From: Cytophagaceae bacterium
GTDB taxonomy: Bacteria; Bacteroidota; Bacteroidia; Cytophagales; Flexibacteraceae
Direction: 5' to 3'
NCBI GenBank assembly: GCA_027490155.1
Contig: JAIXYP010000002.1
Span: 62,001 to 126,000 of the forward strand
DNA: 64,000 bases
Shown: piece after piece, positions 17,742 to 25,965 of the stretch
Numbering within the stretch: the stretch's first letter is position 1
Layout: each line of letters starts with the position of its first letter
Notes under the pieces: model-generated
What the model was told of the DNA's origin: nothing
The model's input: only the letters and a program-made list of their open reading frames with translations
Databases searched by the model: none
Made by a program: the position numbers and the translations under genes

Positions 17742-18416
17742 TTGGCACAGTTCACACGCATTCAAGTCGCCCTGACGATGCACGAGACGGGCATGGTCCC
17801 GGTATTCTATCATCCTGACCTAGATGTCTGTAAGGACATCCTAAAAGCCTGCTATGATGGCGGGGTGCGTGTCTTTGAGTTTACAAACCGTGGAGACTTC
17901 GCACACGAATTGTTCGGAGCCCTTGTCAAGTACGCAAACAAAGAGCTCCCAGGGATGATCCTCGGGGCAGGTACAGTCTATGACGCAGGCACCGCTTCGC
18001 TTTTTATCCAGCTGGGTGCCAATTTTATCGTCAGCCCTGTAGTCAAAGAGGACATGGCGGTAACCTGTAACCGCCGTAAAATCCTTTGGGCACCTGGTTG
18101 TGGCTCTTTGACAGAAATGAGCCGGGCCGAAGAGCTCGGCGCCGAAATCGTCAAGATGTTCCCAGGATTTGTACTTGGGCCAGCCTTTGTGGCTGCGGCC
18201 AAAGGCCCTTGCCCTTGGACTAGCATCATGCCGACTGGTGGTGTAGAGCCTACTCGTGCTAGCCTTACCGAGTGGTTTAAGGCTGGGGTTGCTTGTGTTG
18301 GCATCGGTAGCCAGTTGTTCCCGAAAGCAGTAATTGCTGCTAAAGACTACGCCAAGGTTACTGCTGTTTGTGCCGAGGCCCTAAGTATCATCAGAGAAGT
18401 AAGGGCGCAGGCCTAG
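17742..18416 (+). CDS. eda: KDPG/KHG aldolase
   Basis: The 224-residue enzyme cleaves 2-keto-3-deoxy-6-phosphogluconate to pyruvate and glyceraldehyde 3-phosphate, the last step of Entner-Doudoroff and uronate catabolism. The Schiff-base lysine is K138 in AEIVKMFPG, the general base glutamate is E46 in VFEFTNRGDFAHE, and the phosphate loop is IMPTGGVEPT. The start is a TTG at 17742: Bacteroidota homologues start a few residues before RI-V--M-ETG, which this codon matches; the next ATG (17778) would cut into the fold. It leads the uronate cluster. Confidence 0.9.
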   Translation: MAQFTRIQVALTMHETGMVPVFYHPDLDVCKDILKACYDGGVRVFEFTNRGDFAHELFGALVKYANKELPGMILGAGTVYDAGTASLFIQLGANFIVSPVVKEDMAVTCNRRKILWAPGCGSLTEMSRAEELGAEIVKMFPGFVLGPAFVAAAKGPCPWTSIMPTGGVEPTRASLTEWFKAGVACVGIGSQLFPKAVIAAKDYAKVTAVCAEALSIIREVRAQA

Positions 18417-18506
18417 ACGCTATTTGCCTGCCTCAGCTCTAACAAACCAAATACAAACAAACGCTTTAGACCCTATTACCTTCGCCCAAGGTAGCCCTCG
18501 ACCAAT

Positions 18507-19901
18507 ATGACCTCAGTTAATCAGCTTAACCTAACAACCCTCGGTCGGTACCGTTGGCGGATGGTGGCTCTGTTGTTCTTTGCGACCACGATCAACTATG
18601 TGGACCGCAACGTCATTAGCTTTATTGCCACCAAGCCTGACTTCATCTGTGATATGCTTGGCATCCCGCATTTGGCGGCTGGGCAAGTGATCAGTCCTGA
18701 GCAAGAGGCGCAGTTTAAAGTCCTGTATGGCGAAGTTCAGGCAGGTTTCAAGCTAGCTTATGGTCTTGGTTTCCTGATCATGGGTTGGTTTATTGACCGA
18801 GTTGGGGTCCGTTTGGGCTATTCAGTCGCGATTGGCCTTTGGGGATTTTCGGCCATGTTCCACTCCTTGGCAAGCAGCATTGGTTTACTCAAGCTGTTCC
18901 GCTTCACACTTGGCATTGGCGAGGCAGGTAACTTCCCATCCGCACTCAAAACCGTGAGCGAATGGTTCCCGAAAAAGGAGCGCTCAACAGCGACAGGGAT
19001 ATTTAATGCTGGCGCCAATGTCGGCATCATGTTCACGGCTATGGTTGTGCCTATCTTGATGACGATGCTGCCTTGGCAACAGGTGTTTTTGTGCACTAGT
19101 AGCCTTGCCCTGATCCTGTTAGTGCTCTGGAGATTATTCTACAAACAACCAGAGACCGCTCTGGCTGCCGGAGACTTAACACAAGACGAATATGCCTACA
19201 TCCGTCAAGATGCCGAAAGCAACAGCACCGAGCGGGTCTCTTGGGCCAAGTTGTTCCCCTTCCGCCAGACTTGGGCCTTTGCGGCTGCCAAATTCATGAC
19301 CGATATGATCTGGTGGTTTTATATGACTTGGTTGCCTAAGTTCTTTGTTGAGAATGGCCGTTTCAAGCTCGAGATGAACCTTGCCAAAATCGACCTGATC
19401 AATGGCCTGAAATTGGCCCTGCCATTTGTTTTTATCTATCTGGTAAGCGACTTGGGCTCGGTTTTCTTCGGTTGGCTTTCTAGTAGTTTCATAAAGCGTG
19501 GCTGGTCAGCTAATGCAGCTCGCAAAACCACGATGCTTATCTGCGCCCTATGTGTTGTCCCTGTTTTCTACACCGCATTGACCTATAATGTCTATGTAGC
19601 TGTCTGCCTTATTGCCTTAGCTGCTGCGGCCCACCAAGGTTGGTCTGCTAATTTGTTCACGACCGTGACCGATATGTTCCCACGCAAAGCAGTCAGCTCT
19701 GTGGCCGGGATTGGTGGGATGTTTGGCGCCCTTGGTGGATTTTTGCTGGACTTTAATAGCGGACCGATCATCAATAAGTTTGGCTACCTAGGTATGTTCA
19801 TCATAGCTAGCTCAGCCTATCTGATCGCCTTGGGTATTATGCACGCTTTGGTCCCGAGCCTCAAGAAGGCCAATCTTGACGGTGAAGTCCTAGCCTCCTA
19901 G
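18507..19901 (+). CDS. MFS transporter, hexuronate (ExuT) type
   Basis: The 464-residue permease has twelve predicted membrane segments and the anion:cation symporter motifs of the ExuT/GudP group: TTINYVDRNVISF in TM1, GWFIDRVGVRLGYS in the loop after TM2, and GIGEAGNFPSALKTVSEWFPKKERSTATGI before TM5. It is expected to import hexuronates (glucuronate or galacturonate). It lies 90 bases after eda and only 6 bases before the beta-helix gene, so the group is probably one operon that also includes uxuA. Confidence 0.87.
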   Translation: MTSVNQLNLTTLGRYRWRMVALLFFATTINYVDRNVISFIATKPDFICDMLGIPHLAAGQVISPEQEAQFKVLYGEVQAGFKLAYGLGFLIMGWFIDRVGVRLGYSVAIGLWGFSAMFHSLASSIGLLKLFRFTLGIGEAGNFPSALKTVSEWFPKKERSTATGIFNAGANVGIMFTAMVVPILMTMLPWQQVFLCTSSLALILLVLWRLFYKQPETALAAGDLTQDEYAYIRQDAESNSTERVSWAKLFPFRQTWAFAAAKFMTDMIWWFYMTWLPKFFVENGRFKLEMNLAKIDLINGLKLALPFVFIYLVSDLGSVFFGWLSSSFIKRGWSANAARKTTMLICALCVVPVFYTALTYNVYVAVCLIALAAAAHQGWSANLFTTVTDMFPRKAVSSVAGIGGMFGALGGFLLDFNSGPIINKFGYLGMFIIASSAYLIALGIMHALVPSLKKANLDGEVLAS

Positions 19902-19907
19902 TACACG

Positions 19908-21575
19908 ATGTTGACGGGTAATATCAGTCTACCATTTTCAGCAGCCAGGGACAACATATTTATGGTGTTGTGCTTGATCCTGCTAGGGCCAACTGCGGCT
20001 AGTGCTCAGTCAAGTCAGTCGACAAAAGGACTATTGCCACTATTTATTAGCACCAACTATGATAGCCTAACTCATCAACCAAAGGGTCGGTTTCCTGACT
20101 TTAGCCTTTCTGGGGTTGACAATAGCACTAGTACGCCTACCTACCCTGATGTAGCCCATCGTGTTTTCAAGGTACAGGATTATGGCGCAAAAGCCAATGA
20201 CGGCATAGACGATGTAGAGGCTATCCAAAAAGCAGTAGATGCGGCTGGAGCGGCTGGCGGGGGGGTGGTATTGTTTGGCCCTGGCAAGTTTGATTTTGAT
20301 GTTAAAACCACACTCCAGCATATCCACATCAAGCAAAGCAATATCATCTTGCGTGGATATGGGCCTGGGCCAGACGGCACCACCCTCTATGACCACCATG
20401 CTAGCGACTGGCCTAACAAAGCCGAAAAATGGCTGGCAGGGACTAACCCGAGCTTTTTCAGGGTAGGAGTAATGCCAAACAAAGAGCTCAACAAACCAAC
20501 CGCAACAATCACAGCACCTGCAGTACAACACAGCTCAGCTGTGACAGTAGATGACATCTCAAATCTCAAAGCGGGTCAAGTTGTGTTGCTCGCAATCAAG
20601 GCCAAGCGTAATGGAGATAGCAGCGTCCTGCACTATGCTACCTACCCCAGTAAAACCATTGGTAAAAATATCGCCAACCTGAGCGGCGACAATGCCTTCA
20701 AAATCAAACAACTCTACCGCATCAAGTCACTAGTAGGTAAGCAAGTGACTTTTACGGCACCCTTGTTGGTCCCGATTCAGGATGATTGGCAAGCTAATTT
20801 GATCGTCCAAGATCAAATGATAGAACGGGTAGTTATCGAAGGTTTTAGGCTAGAAACCAATTGGGCAGAAGAGTTTGACCACCACCGAAACCCAGTACAT
20901 GACAATGGATATGATGCTATCAAGATCGTGAATGCGGCCAATTGCATTGTCAATAAAGTCCTGATGCGTAACGTATCGACCGGTATTTCAGTATCTTCCT
21001 CACTCAACTGCACCATAACGCATTGCAAAATCGATGGTAACCGTGGGCATAACGGGTTTCAGATCAACGGTACCTCGACGCGTTGTTATTTCGAACGACT
21101 TCAGGGGGGTGATCAGCTCCATACATTTTGTTTTTCCAACTCAGCCTCAGGAAATGTCATCTTCCAATGCTTGATGAACGAACCTGGAGGCCTAGACTGC
21201 CATGGAGGCCTTGGTGTTTATAACCTAGTCGATAATATGCACGGCGGTGTTTATGCCTCCGGCGGAGCAAAAGGCAATACACCTCCTGGCATAGGCACAG
21301 GGCTGGTACTCTATAACTGGCAGATGGGCTCTGTCCATCCTTATAGCTACTCCATCTCAGATCAGACTCTCAGCACCACCAGCACCCCTGGTTTGGTAGC
21401 CATTGGCTTGACCAACCTGAACAATTGGCCAACAGGAATCACCGTGGGCCAAACCCCAAATGGCAATCCCCCGACCATCCTCTCGCAAGACACGATGACC
21501 GATGCACTTTGGCAAGAAAGCAAGGACCAGTTGATAAAACCTTGGTCTTTGCTACAGTGGCTTAAACAACCCTAA
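19908..21575 (+). CDS. Secreted pectin-lyase-fold (right-handed beta-helix) protein
   Basis: The 555-residue protein has a signal peptide ending near TAASAQ (residue 34) and then FKVQDYGAKANDGIDDVEAIQKAVDAA, the hallmark of the pectate-lyase superfamily N terminus. Repeated beta-helix rungs follow, with N-rich turns such as NAANCIVNKVLMRNVSTG. It probably acts in the periplasm or outside the cell on a uronate-containing polysaccharide. Whether it is a lyase or a glycoside hydrolase cannot be told, and I see no family-specific catalytic signature. Its place between an ExuT transporter and uxuA supports a role in uronate release. Confidence 0.75.
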   Translation: MLTGNISLPFSAARDNIFMVLCLILLGPTAASAQSSQSTKGLLPLFISTNYDSLTHQPKGRFPDFSLSGVDNSTSTPTYPDVAHRVFKVQDYGAKANDGIDDVEAIQKAVDAAGAAGGGVVLFGPGKFDFDVKTTLQHIHIKQSNIILRGYGPGPDGTTLYDHHASDWPNKAEKWLAGTNPSFFRVGVMPNKELNKPTATITAPAVQHSSAVTVDDISNLKAGQVVLLAIKAKRNGDSSVLHYATYPSKTIGKNIANLSGDNAFKIKQLYRIKSLVGKQVTFTAPLLVPIQDDWQANLIVQDQMIERVVIEGFRLETNWAEEFDHHRNPVHDNGYDAIKIVNAANCIVNKVLMRNVSTGISVSSSLNCTITHCKIDGNRGHNGFQINGTSTRCYFERLQGGDQLHTFCFSNSASGNVIFQCLMNEPGGLDCHGGLGVYNLVDNMHGGVYASGGAKGNTPPGIGTGLVLYNWQMGSVHPYSYSISDQTLSTTSTPGLVAIGLTNLNNWPTGITVGQTPNGNPPTILSQDTMTDALWQESKDQLIKPWSLLQWLKQP

Positions 21576-21662
21576 TTTATGTTCCGACAATCTTGGGCAT
21601 GATATCCTAAAGTGTCCGACGGGATCCAAAATCTTCAACAATCCGATTAGTACGCATTAGAT

Positions 21663-22832
21663 ATGGCATTATTACAAAGTTGGCGCTGGTTTGGCCCCAA
21701 TGACCCAGTTAGCCTCGCTGATATCAGGCAGGCAGGCGCAAAAGGCATCGTTACTGCACTGCACCACATCCCGAACGGGCAAGTCTGGACGATTGAGGAA
21801 ATCCTGAAACGGAAAACCGAGATCGAAACAGCTGGCCTGATTTGGTCAGTGGTCGAGTCTGTTCCGGTGCATGAGCAGATCAAGACCCAAACGGGTGACT
21901 ACAAACGCTGGATCGAGAACTACAAAACCTCATTGCAGAATTTGGCCCAGTGTGGCATTACCCTCGTAACTTATAACTTCATGCCAGTGCTAGACTGGAC
22001 AAGGACCGATCTCGCATACGAGGTAGAGGATGGTTCAAAGGCCCTCCGGTTTGAGCGTGCTGCCTTCATGGCTTTTGACCTATTTATCCTCAAACGCAAA
22101 GGCGCAGAGGCGGAATATTCAGCCGAGGATTATGCCAAAGCTGAGGCCAAGTTTGCTAGCATGACAGATGAGGAGAGGACATTGCTGCAACGAAACATCA
22201 TCGCTGGCCTACCGGGTAGTGAAGAGAGTTTCACGATTGCCCAGTTCCAGCAAGCGCTTGACACTTATGAGGGTATTGATGCGAACAAACTGCGTCAACA
22301 CCTGATCGATTTCCTGAAAGAGGTGGTGCCAGTGGCCGAAGAATCTGGGGTCTATCTTGTTATCCATCCAGACGATCCACCTTATGGCATCCTTGGTTTA
22401 CCGCGTGTGGTCAGCACGGGAGAGGACATACAGGCTCTTGTCGATGCTGTGCCCTCTGCCCATAACGGTTTGTGTTTCTGCACCGGCTCCTTTGGGGTCC
22501 GTGCCGACAATGACCTACCAGCCATTGTGGCTCAGTTCCAGGACCGGATCAACTTTGTTCACCTCCGTGCCACCCAACGAGACGAGGAAGGCAACTTTTA
22601 TGAAGCCAATCACCTCGAAGGCGATGTAGATATGTATGCCGTTATGGTCGAATTGGTCAAGTTAATGGAACGGCGTGGTGTAGCCCTTGCGATGCGGCCA
22701 GACCATGGCCACCAGATGTTGGACGATCTGCGCAAAAAAACCAACCCGGGCTACTCTGCCATTGGCAGGCTCCGTGGATTGGCCGAGTTACGTGGTCTAG
22801 AGATGGGAATCTCCCGCAATAGGGCCAAGTAA
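21663..22832 (+). CDS. uxuA: Mannonate dehydratase
   Basis: The 389-residue enzyme converts D-mannonate to 2-keto-3-deoxygluconate in glucuronate catabolism. The start ([37 protein letters not shown]) and the metal-binding segments ([71 protein letters not shown]) match UxuA throughout. Together with eda two of the cytoplasmic steps are present; KDG kinase, which joins them, is not in the window. Confidence 0.94.
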   Translation: MALLQSWRWFGPNDPVSLADIRQAGAKGIVTALHHIPNGQVWTIEEILKRKTEIETAGLIWSVVESVPVHEQIKTQTGDYKRWIENYKTSLQNLAQCGITLVTYNFMPVLDWTRTDLAYEVEDGSKALRFERAAFMAFDLFILKRKGAEAEYSAEDYAKAEAKFASMTDEERTLLQRNIIAGLPGSEESFTIAQFQQALDTYEGIDANKLRQHLIDFLKEVVPVAEESGVYLVIHPDDPPYGILGLPRVVSTGEDIQALVDAVPSAHNGLCFCTGSFGVRADNDLPAIVAQFQDRINFVHLRATQRDEEGNFYEANHLEGDVDMYAVMVELVKLMERRGVALAMRPDHGHQMLDDLRKKTNPGYSAIGRLRGLAELRGLEMGISRNRAK

Positions 22833-22901
22833 TCTTGATAGAGATTGTTGCTGGGTATCAACACCTCCGCAACCTAGACAAGTAGATAATAGCAAACCTA
22901 T

Positions 22902-22936
22902 GGGGGCCTAGAAACGACGTTTTGAGGCCCCTTTTG
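22902..22936 (+). terminator. Likely terminator of the uronate operon
   Basis: GGGGCCT (22903-22909) pairs with AGGCCCC (22925-22931), with an inner AAAC/GTTT pairing, and TTTT follows on the plus strand. It lies about 70 bases after uxuA and covers the 3' end of the convergent gene, whose stop codon is at 22908-22910. The short T-run makes it moderate. Confidence 0.5.
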
Positions 22937-24110
22937 GTACAAATGCTTCGCTACTGGCTCCTTCTGTGACCCAGATTATGATCATCACCAAAAAGTTGAG
23001 AAACGCAATCAGGAACATCGTCAGGGTCAGGCTACCAAAGTCAAAACCCTCTTCGGCAAGCGTGACTTGGGTATTACAAATATAATCCTCGACGTTCCAT
23101 GTACCCTCCTGATACTTCAGGTCTGGCCTAGGTGGTGTGGTATCCGGTGCAAGCAAAGCTCGGTTACATAAATCAGCATAGGGTTTCCTAATCCGGCTAT
23201 ACCCTGCCGCTAGGTTGATACCCACTAGCCGGGTGCTGCCTTCTGGACGGATCCAGACATGATGCAACTCGTTAAACCGAGTGCCGTTATCATCATGTCG
23301 ATTAAGGGCATAGGTCAGGACTGGGCTTTCAAACTTTGCTGTATCTGCTCCTTGGTATTTCCAGGCCGGAGGGATCAGCCAACTATCTGTAATGTAGGAG
23401 GAGTGGCCCGAGCGTTTCATACCTTTATTGCTTTTGTTTTCGACCCGCTTTAGCGACTTAAAGATCAATTGATTCTGAAATCCAGGCTCGGTGATCTGCT
23501 TGATCGGCTGCCCCTCAGTACTGTTGCTGATGATAAAATACCATGAGGTGTCGTTGAGCTGGGGTTCGTCCTGATGCGGGATAATGACGGCATCGATTGT
23601 GGGGTCGATAGGCTGCTCGATGATAAAAGCCTGGAAAGCCCTTGCATCACTATCGAGCAAAATATCATATCCCTTGACCATATACATGGGCTGAAAGCCA
23701 GGTAATTTGGTATTGCTTCCTGATGGAATCGGCGACAAAGATTTCCAGAGCTTGACGTACTTACTTTCATTCTCAGCGCCTTCAGCAATCTGATTGTATG
23801 GCTCACCAGCCGAATCCCCAATCTGAATGCTGTCAACCGCATCAATTCTGCCACCAGTTTTGTTCTCGGCAACAGGAGGCGCCTGCTCCTCAGGCGCATT
23901 AGCTACATAATTGAGATCTCCATATTGAGGACCAACCGAGAGTTCGTATTCACCAAATTGGCCCAGCAAAAGTCCGCATCCAGCCCCAAGCATAACGATG
24001 AACGAGGCAAAAAACGCCAACCTTACTCCAATCATTCGTCCCATCCACCAAGATCTAAATTGGCCGAGCGGATGTCGATTATGTGGCGAGAAAGGCTGCG
24101 AGAATGACAT
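22908..24110 (-). CDS. Membrane-anchored protein of unknown function with two end-located TM segments
   Basis: The 400-residue protein has a membrane segment near the N terminus (VRLAFFASFIVMLGAGCGLLLG), a long soluble region of about 300 residues, and a second membrane segment close to the C terminus (LTMFLIAFLNFLVMIIIWV). The middle is probably periplasmic and has no motif I recognise. The layout recalls TMEM43-like proteins, but the sequence does not let me assign that family. I chose the ATG at 24110 (MSFSQPF); a TTG at 24143 is possible. It sits convergent to uxuA and just downstream of the FGGY kinase on the same strand (43 bases). Confidence 0.6.
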   Translation of the reverse strand: MSFSQPFSPHNRHPLGQFRSWWMGRMIGVRLAFFASFIVMLGAGCGLLLGQFGEYELSVGPQYGDLNYVANAPEEQAPPVAENKTGGRIDAVDSIQIGDSAGEPYNQIAEGAENESKYVKLWKSLSPIPSGSNTKLPGFQPMYMVKGYDILLDSDARAFQAFIIEQPIDPTIDAVIIPHQDEPQLNDTSWYFIISNSTEGQPIKQITEPGFQNQLIFKSLKRVENKSNKGMKRSGHSSYITDSWLIPPAWKYQGADTAKFESPVLTYALNRHDDNGTRFNELHHVWIRPEGSTRLVGINLAAGYSRIRKPYADLCNRALLAPDTTPPRPDLKYQEGTWNVEDYICNTQVTLAEEGFDFGSLTLTMFLIAFLNFLVMIIIWVTEGASSEAFVPKGASKRRF

Positions 24111-24153
24111 TATACGATGGCTGGCTGGATAAAGACTATTCAAACTATGCCTA

Positions 24154-25647
24154 CTAGAAGGCCAATTGTTTTTGCAGGATCGAGAGCCAATTCTGATAAG
24201 CCTCTTTAGCTTGATCCACTTGAAAACTAGGTAAGATGGTCGCCTTGAGTGTCAGGCCCTTGGCGACATCCACAAGCGGATAAAGGCCAGCTCCAACACC
24301 TGCAGCACGGGCAGCACCTTGCGCACCATCGGCCTCATATAGCTCGACAACGGCACCAGTCACATCAGCAAAGGTCTGGGCAAACACAGGGCTCAGAAAC
24401 ATATTTGCTGCCCCTGCTCGCACAGTGTTGATCTCCATACCCATATCTCGCATGATGTCTAGGCCATAATTGAGCGCAAACACGATGCCTTCTTGTGCTG
24501 CCCGTGCAACATGCCCAGCCCCATGGTTGTTGAAGTCAAGCCCCTGAATGCTAGCGCCCAAATTGCGATTACCTAGCGTGCGCTCGGCACCATTGCCAAA
24601 AGGCAACATTGTCAGGCCATGACTACCGACAGGCACATTGGTGGCTAGGTCATTAAGGGTCTGATAGTCCAGCAAGGTATCGCTGCCAGTACTTAGTGTT
24701 CGGCGCACCCAGCTGTTTAGAATTCCAGTTCCGTTAATGCAGGCCAAAACGCCATAACGTGGCCTTGAGGCTGTATGGTTAACATGGACAAAGGTATTGA
24801 CCCTACTTTCAGGATCGTACAATGGCTGATCGGCCACCCCATAGATAACACCGCTAGTACCAGCGTTGGCAGCCACCTCGCCAGGATTCAGGACATTAAG
24901 AGCCAAGGCATTGTTGGGTTGGTCGCCCGCCCGATAGCTGATAATGGCACCAACTGGGATACCAAGCTCAGCCGCTGCTGCCGCAGATACCACCCCATGA
25001 TGACCAAAGCTATCGGTAAATGGAGGCAGCAAGTTGGTATCAATACCATAATGACTAAGCAGATCTGTAGCTATTCCTTGTTGTTTATAGTCCCAAAAGA
25101 TCCCTTCGGACAGGCCACTGATGGTACTCTGAAGGTTGCCCCCAAGTCGATAGCCGATGTAGTCACCAGGCAACATAGCCTTATAGATTTTGGCAAATAG
25201 CTCAGGTTCGTTGTCGCGCACCCATTTCAGCTTGCTGGCCGTGAAGTTGCCCGGGAGGTTCAGATAATGCGACAAAGTAAAGTCAGATCCTAGTGCCTCA
25301 TTAGCAGCACTGCCGATGCCCACAGCACGGCTATCACACCAAATAATTGCTGGACGTAACGCCTTACCTACCTCGTCAATACATACTAGGCCATGCATCT
25401 GGTAGCTGATTCCGATTGCCTTGATGGCATCCACGGCAGCGGGAGCCTTCGACTTTAACTTCTGGATACAGATTCGGATATGCTCCCACCAAGTGTCCGG
25501 ATGTTGTTCGGCCCAGCCAGTTTGGTGGCTGATCATCGGTAGCTCAGTATCTGGAGAGGTGGCCGAAGCGATACAAATACCGGTATTTGCATCTACCAGT
25601 GCAGCCTTGATGCTTGAGCTGCCGATGTCTAGTCCTAATAGGGTCAT
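24154..25647 (-). CDS. FGGY-family carbohydrate kinase, xylulokinase-like
   Basis: The 497-residue protein starts with TLLGLDIGSSSIKAALVD (phosphate-1 motif), has AIGISYQMHGLVCIDE and AIIWCDSRAVG, typical of xylulokinases, and ends with the adenosine motif RAGAANMFLSPVFAQTFADVTGAVV. The catalytic aspartate is in SYRAGDQPNNAL. It should phosphorylate a pentulose, most likely D-xylulose. The ATG at 25647 gives the family N terminus; the frame extends to 25698 without conserved sequence. Gene context (uronate and sugar genes) agrees with sugar catabolism. Confidence 0.85.
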   Translation of the reverse strand: MTLLGLDIGSSSIKAALVDANTGICIASATSPDTELPMISHQTGWAEQHPDTWWEHIRICIQKLKSKAPAAVDAIKAIGISYQMHGLVCIDEVGKALRPAIIWCDSRAVGIGSAANEALGSDFTLSHYLNLPGNFTASKLKWVRDNEPELFAKIYKAMLPGDYIGYRLGGNLQSTISGLSEGIFWDYKQQGIATDLLSHYGIDTNLLPPFTDSFGHHGVVSAAAAAELGIPVGAIISYRAGDQPNNALALNVLNPGEVAANAGTSGVIYGVADQPLYDPESRVNTFVHVNHTASRPRYGVLACINGTGILNSWVRRTLSTGSDTLLDYQTLNDLATNVPVGSHGLTMLPFGNGAERTLGNRNLGASIQGLDFNNHGAGHVARAAQEGIVFALNYGLDIMRDMGMEINTVRAGAANMFLSPVFAQTFADVTGAVVELYEADGAQGAARAAGVGAGLYPLVDVAKGLTLKATILPSFQVDQAKEAYQNWLSILQKQLAF

Positions 25648-25965
25648 GTTAATTCTGTGTAGGAAAGCGCTTTTGAAAGTTTGTTGATGTAGTAACAACT
25701 AGGTCAGTTGGCTACAAAAGTGAACGTGTTGAATTTGGGCTTTAGTTGCCCCAACAGTACAGAGGCAAATAGGCCAAACAGTAGCGCAAAACCAAATCAG
25801 GATTGGCGATGATCCTATATTTTTCTACCTTTCAGTCAGCTGCTGTTTAGATTGTTTTGACCATGTAAATGGTGAAGATCTTTATAGCTGTTATTTTTGC
25901 CTATCCACACTTGATTCGGCCTGCCGAAACACGATTCATCAGTACGACCAAAGAAACGCTCCCGA
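25648..25965. other. Intergenic region between divergent FGGY kinase and beta-helix genes
   Basis: The region contains the -7 box for the beta-helix gene (25892-25899) and, on the minus strand, CACTTTTG (25722-25715), a one-mismatch -7 box that could serve the kinase. I see no coding sequence or other structure. Confidence 0.3.
25892..25899 (+). promoter_or_regulatory. -7 promoter box of the beta-helix gene
   Basis: TATTTTTG is an exact TAnnTTTG match 66 bases before the ATG at 25966. A TTG or TTTG at the expected -33 distance is not seen. Confidence 0.4.
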
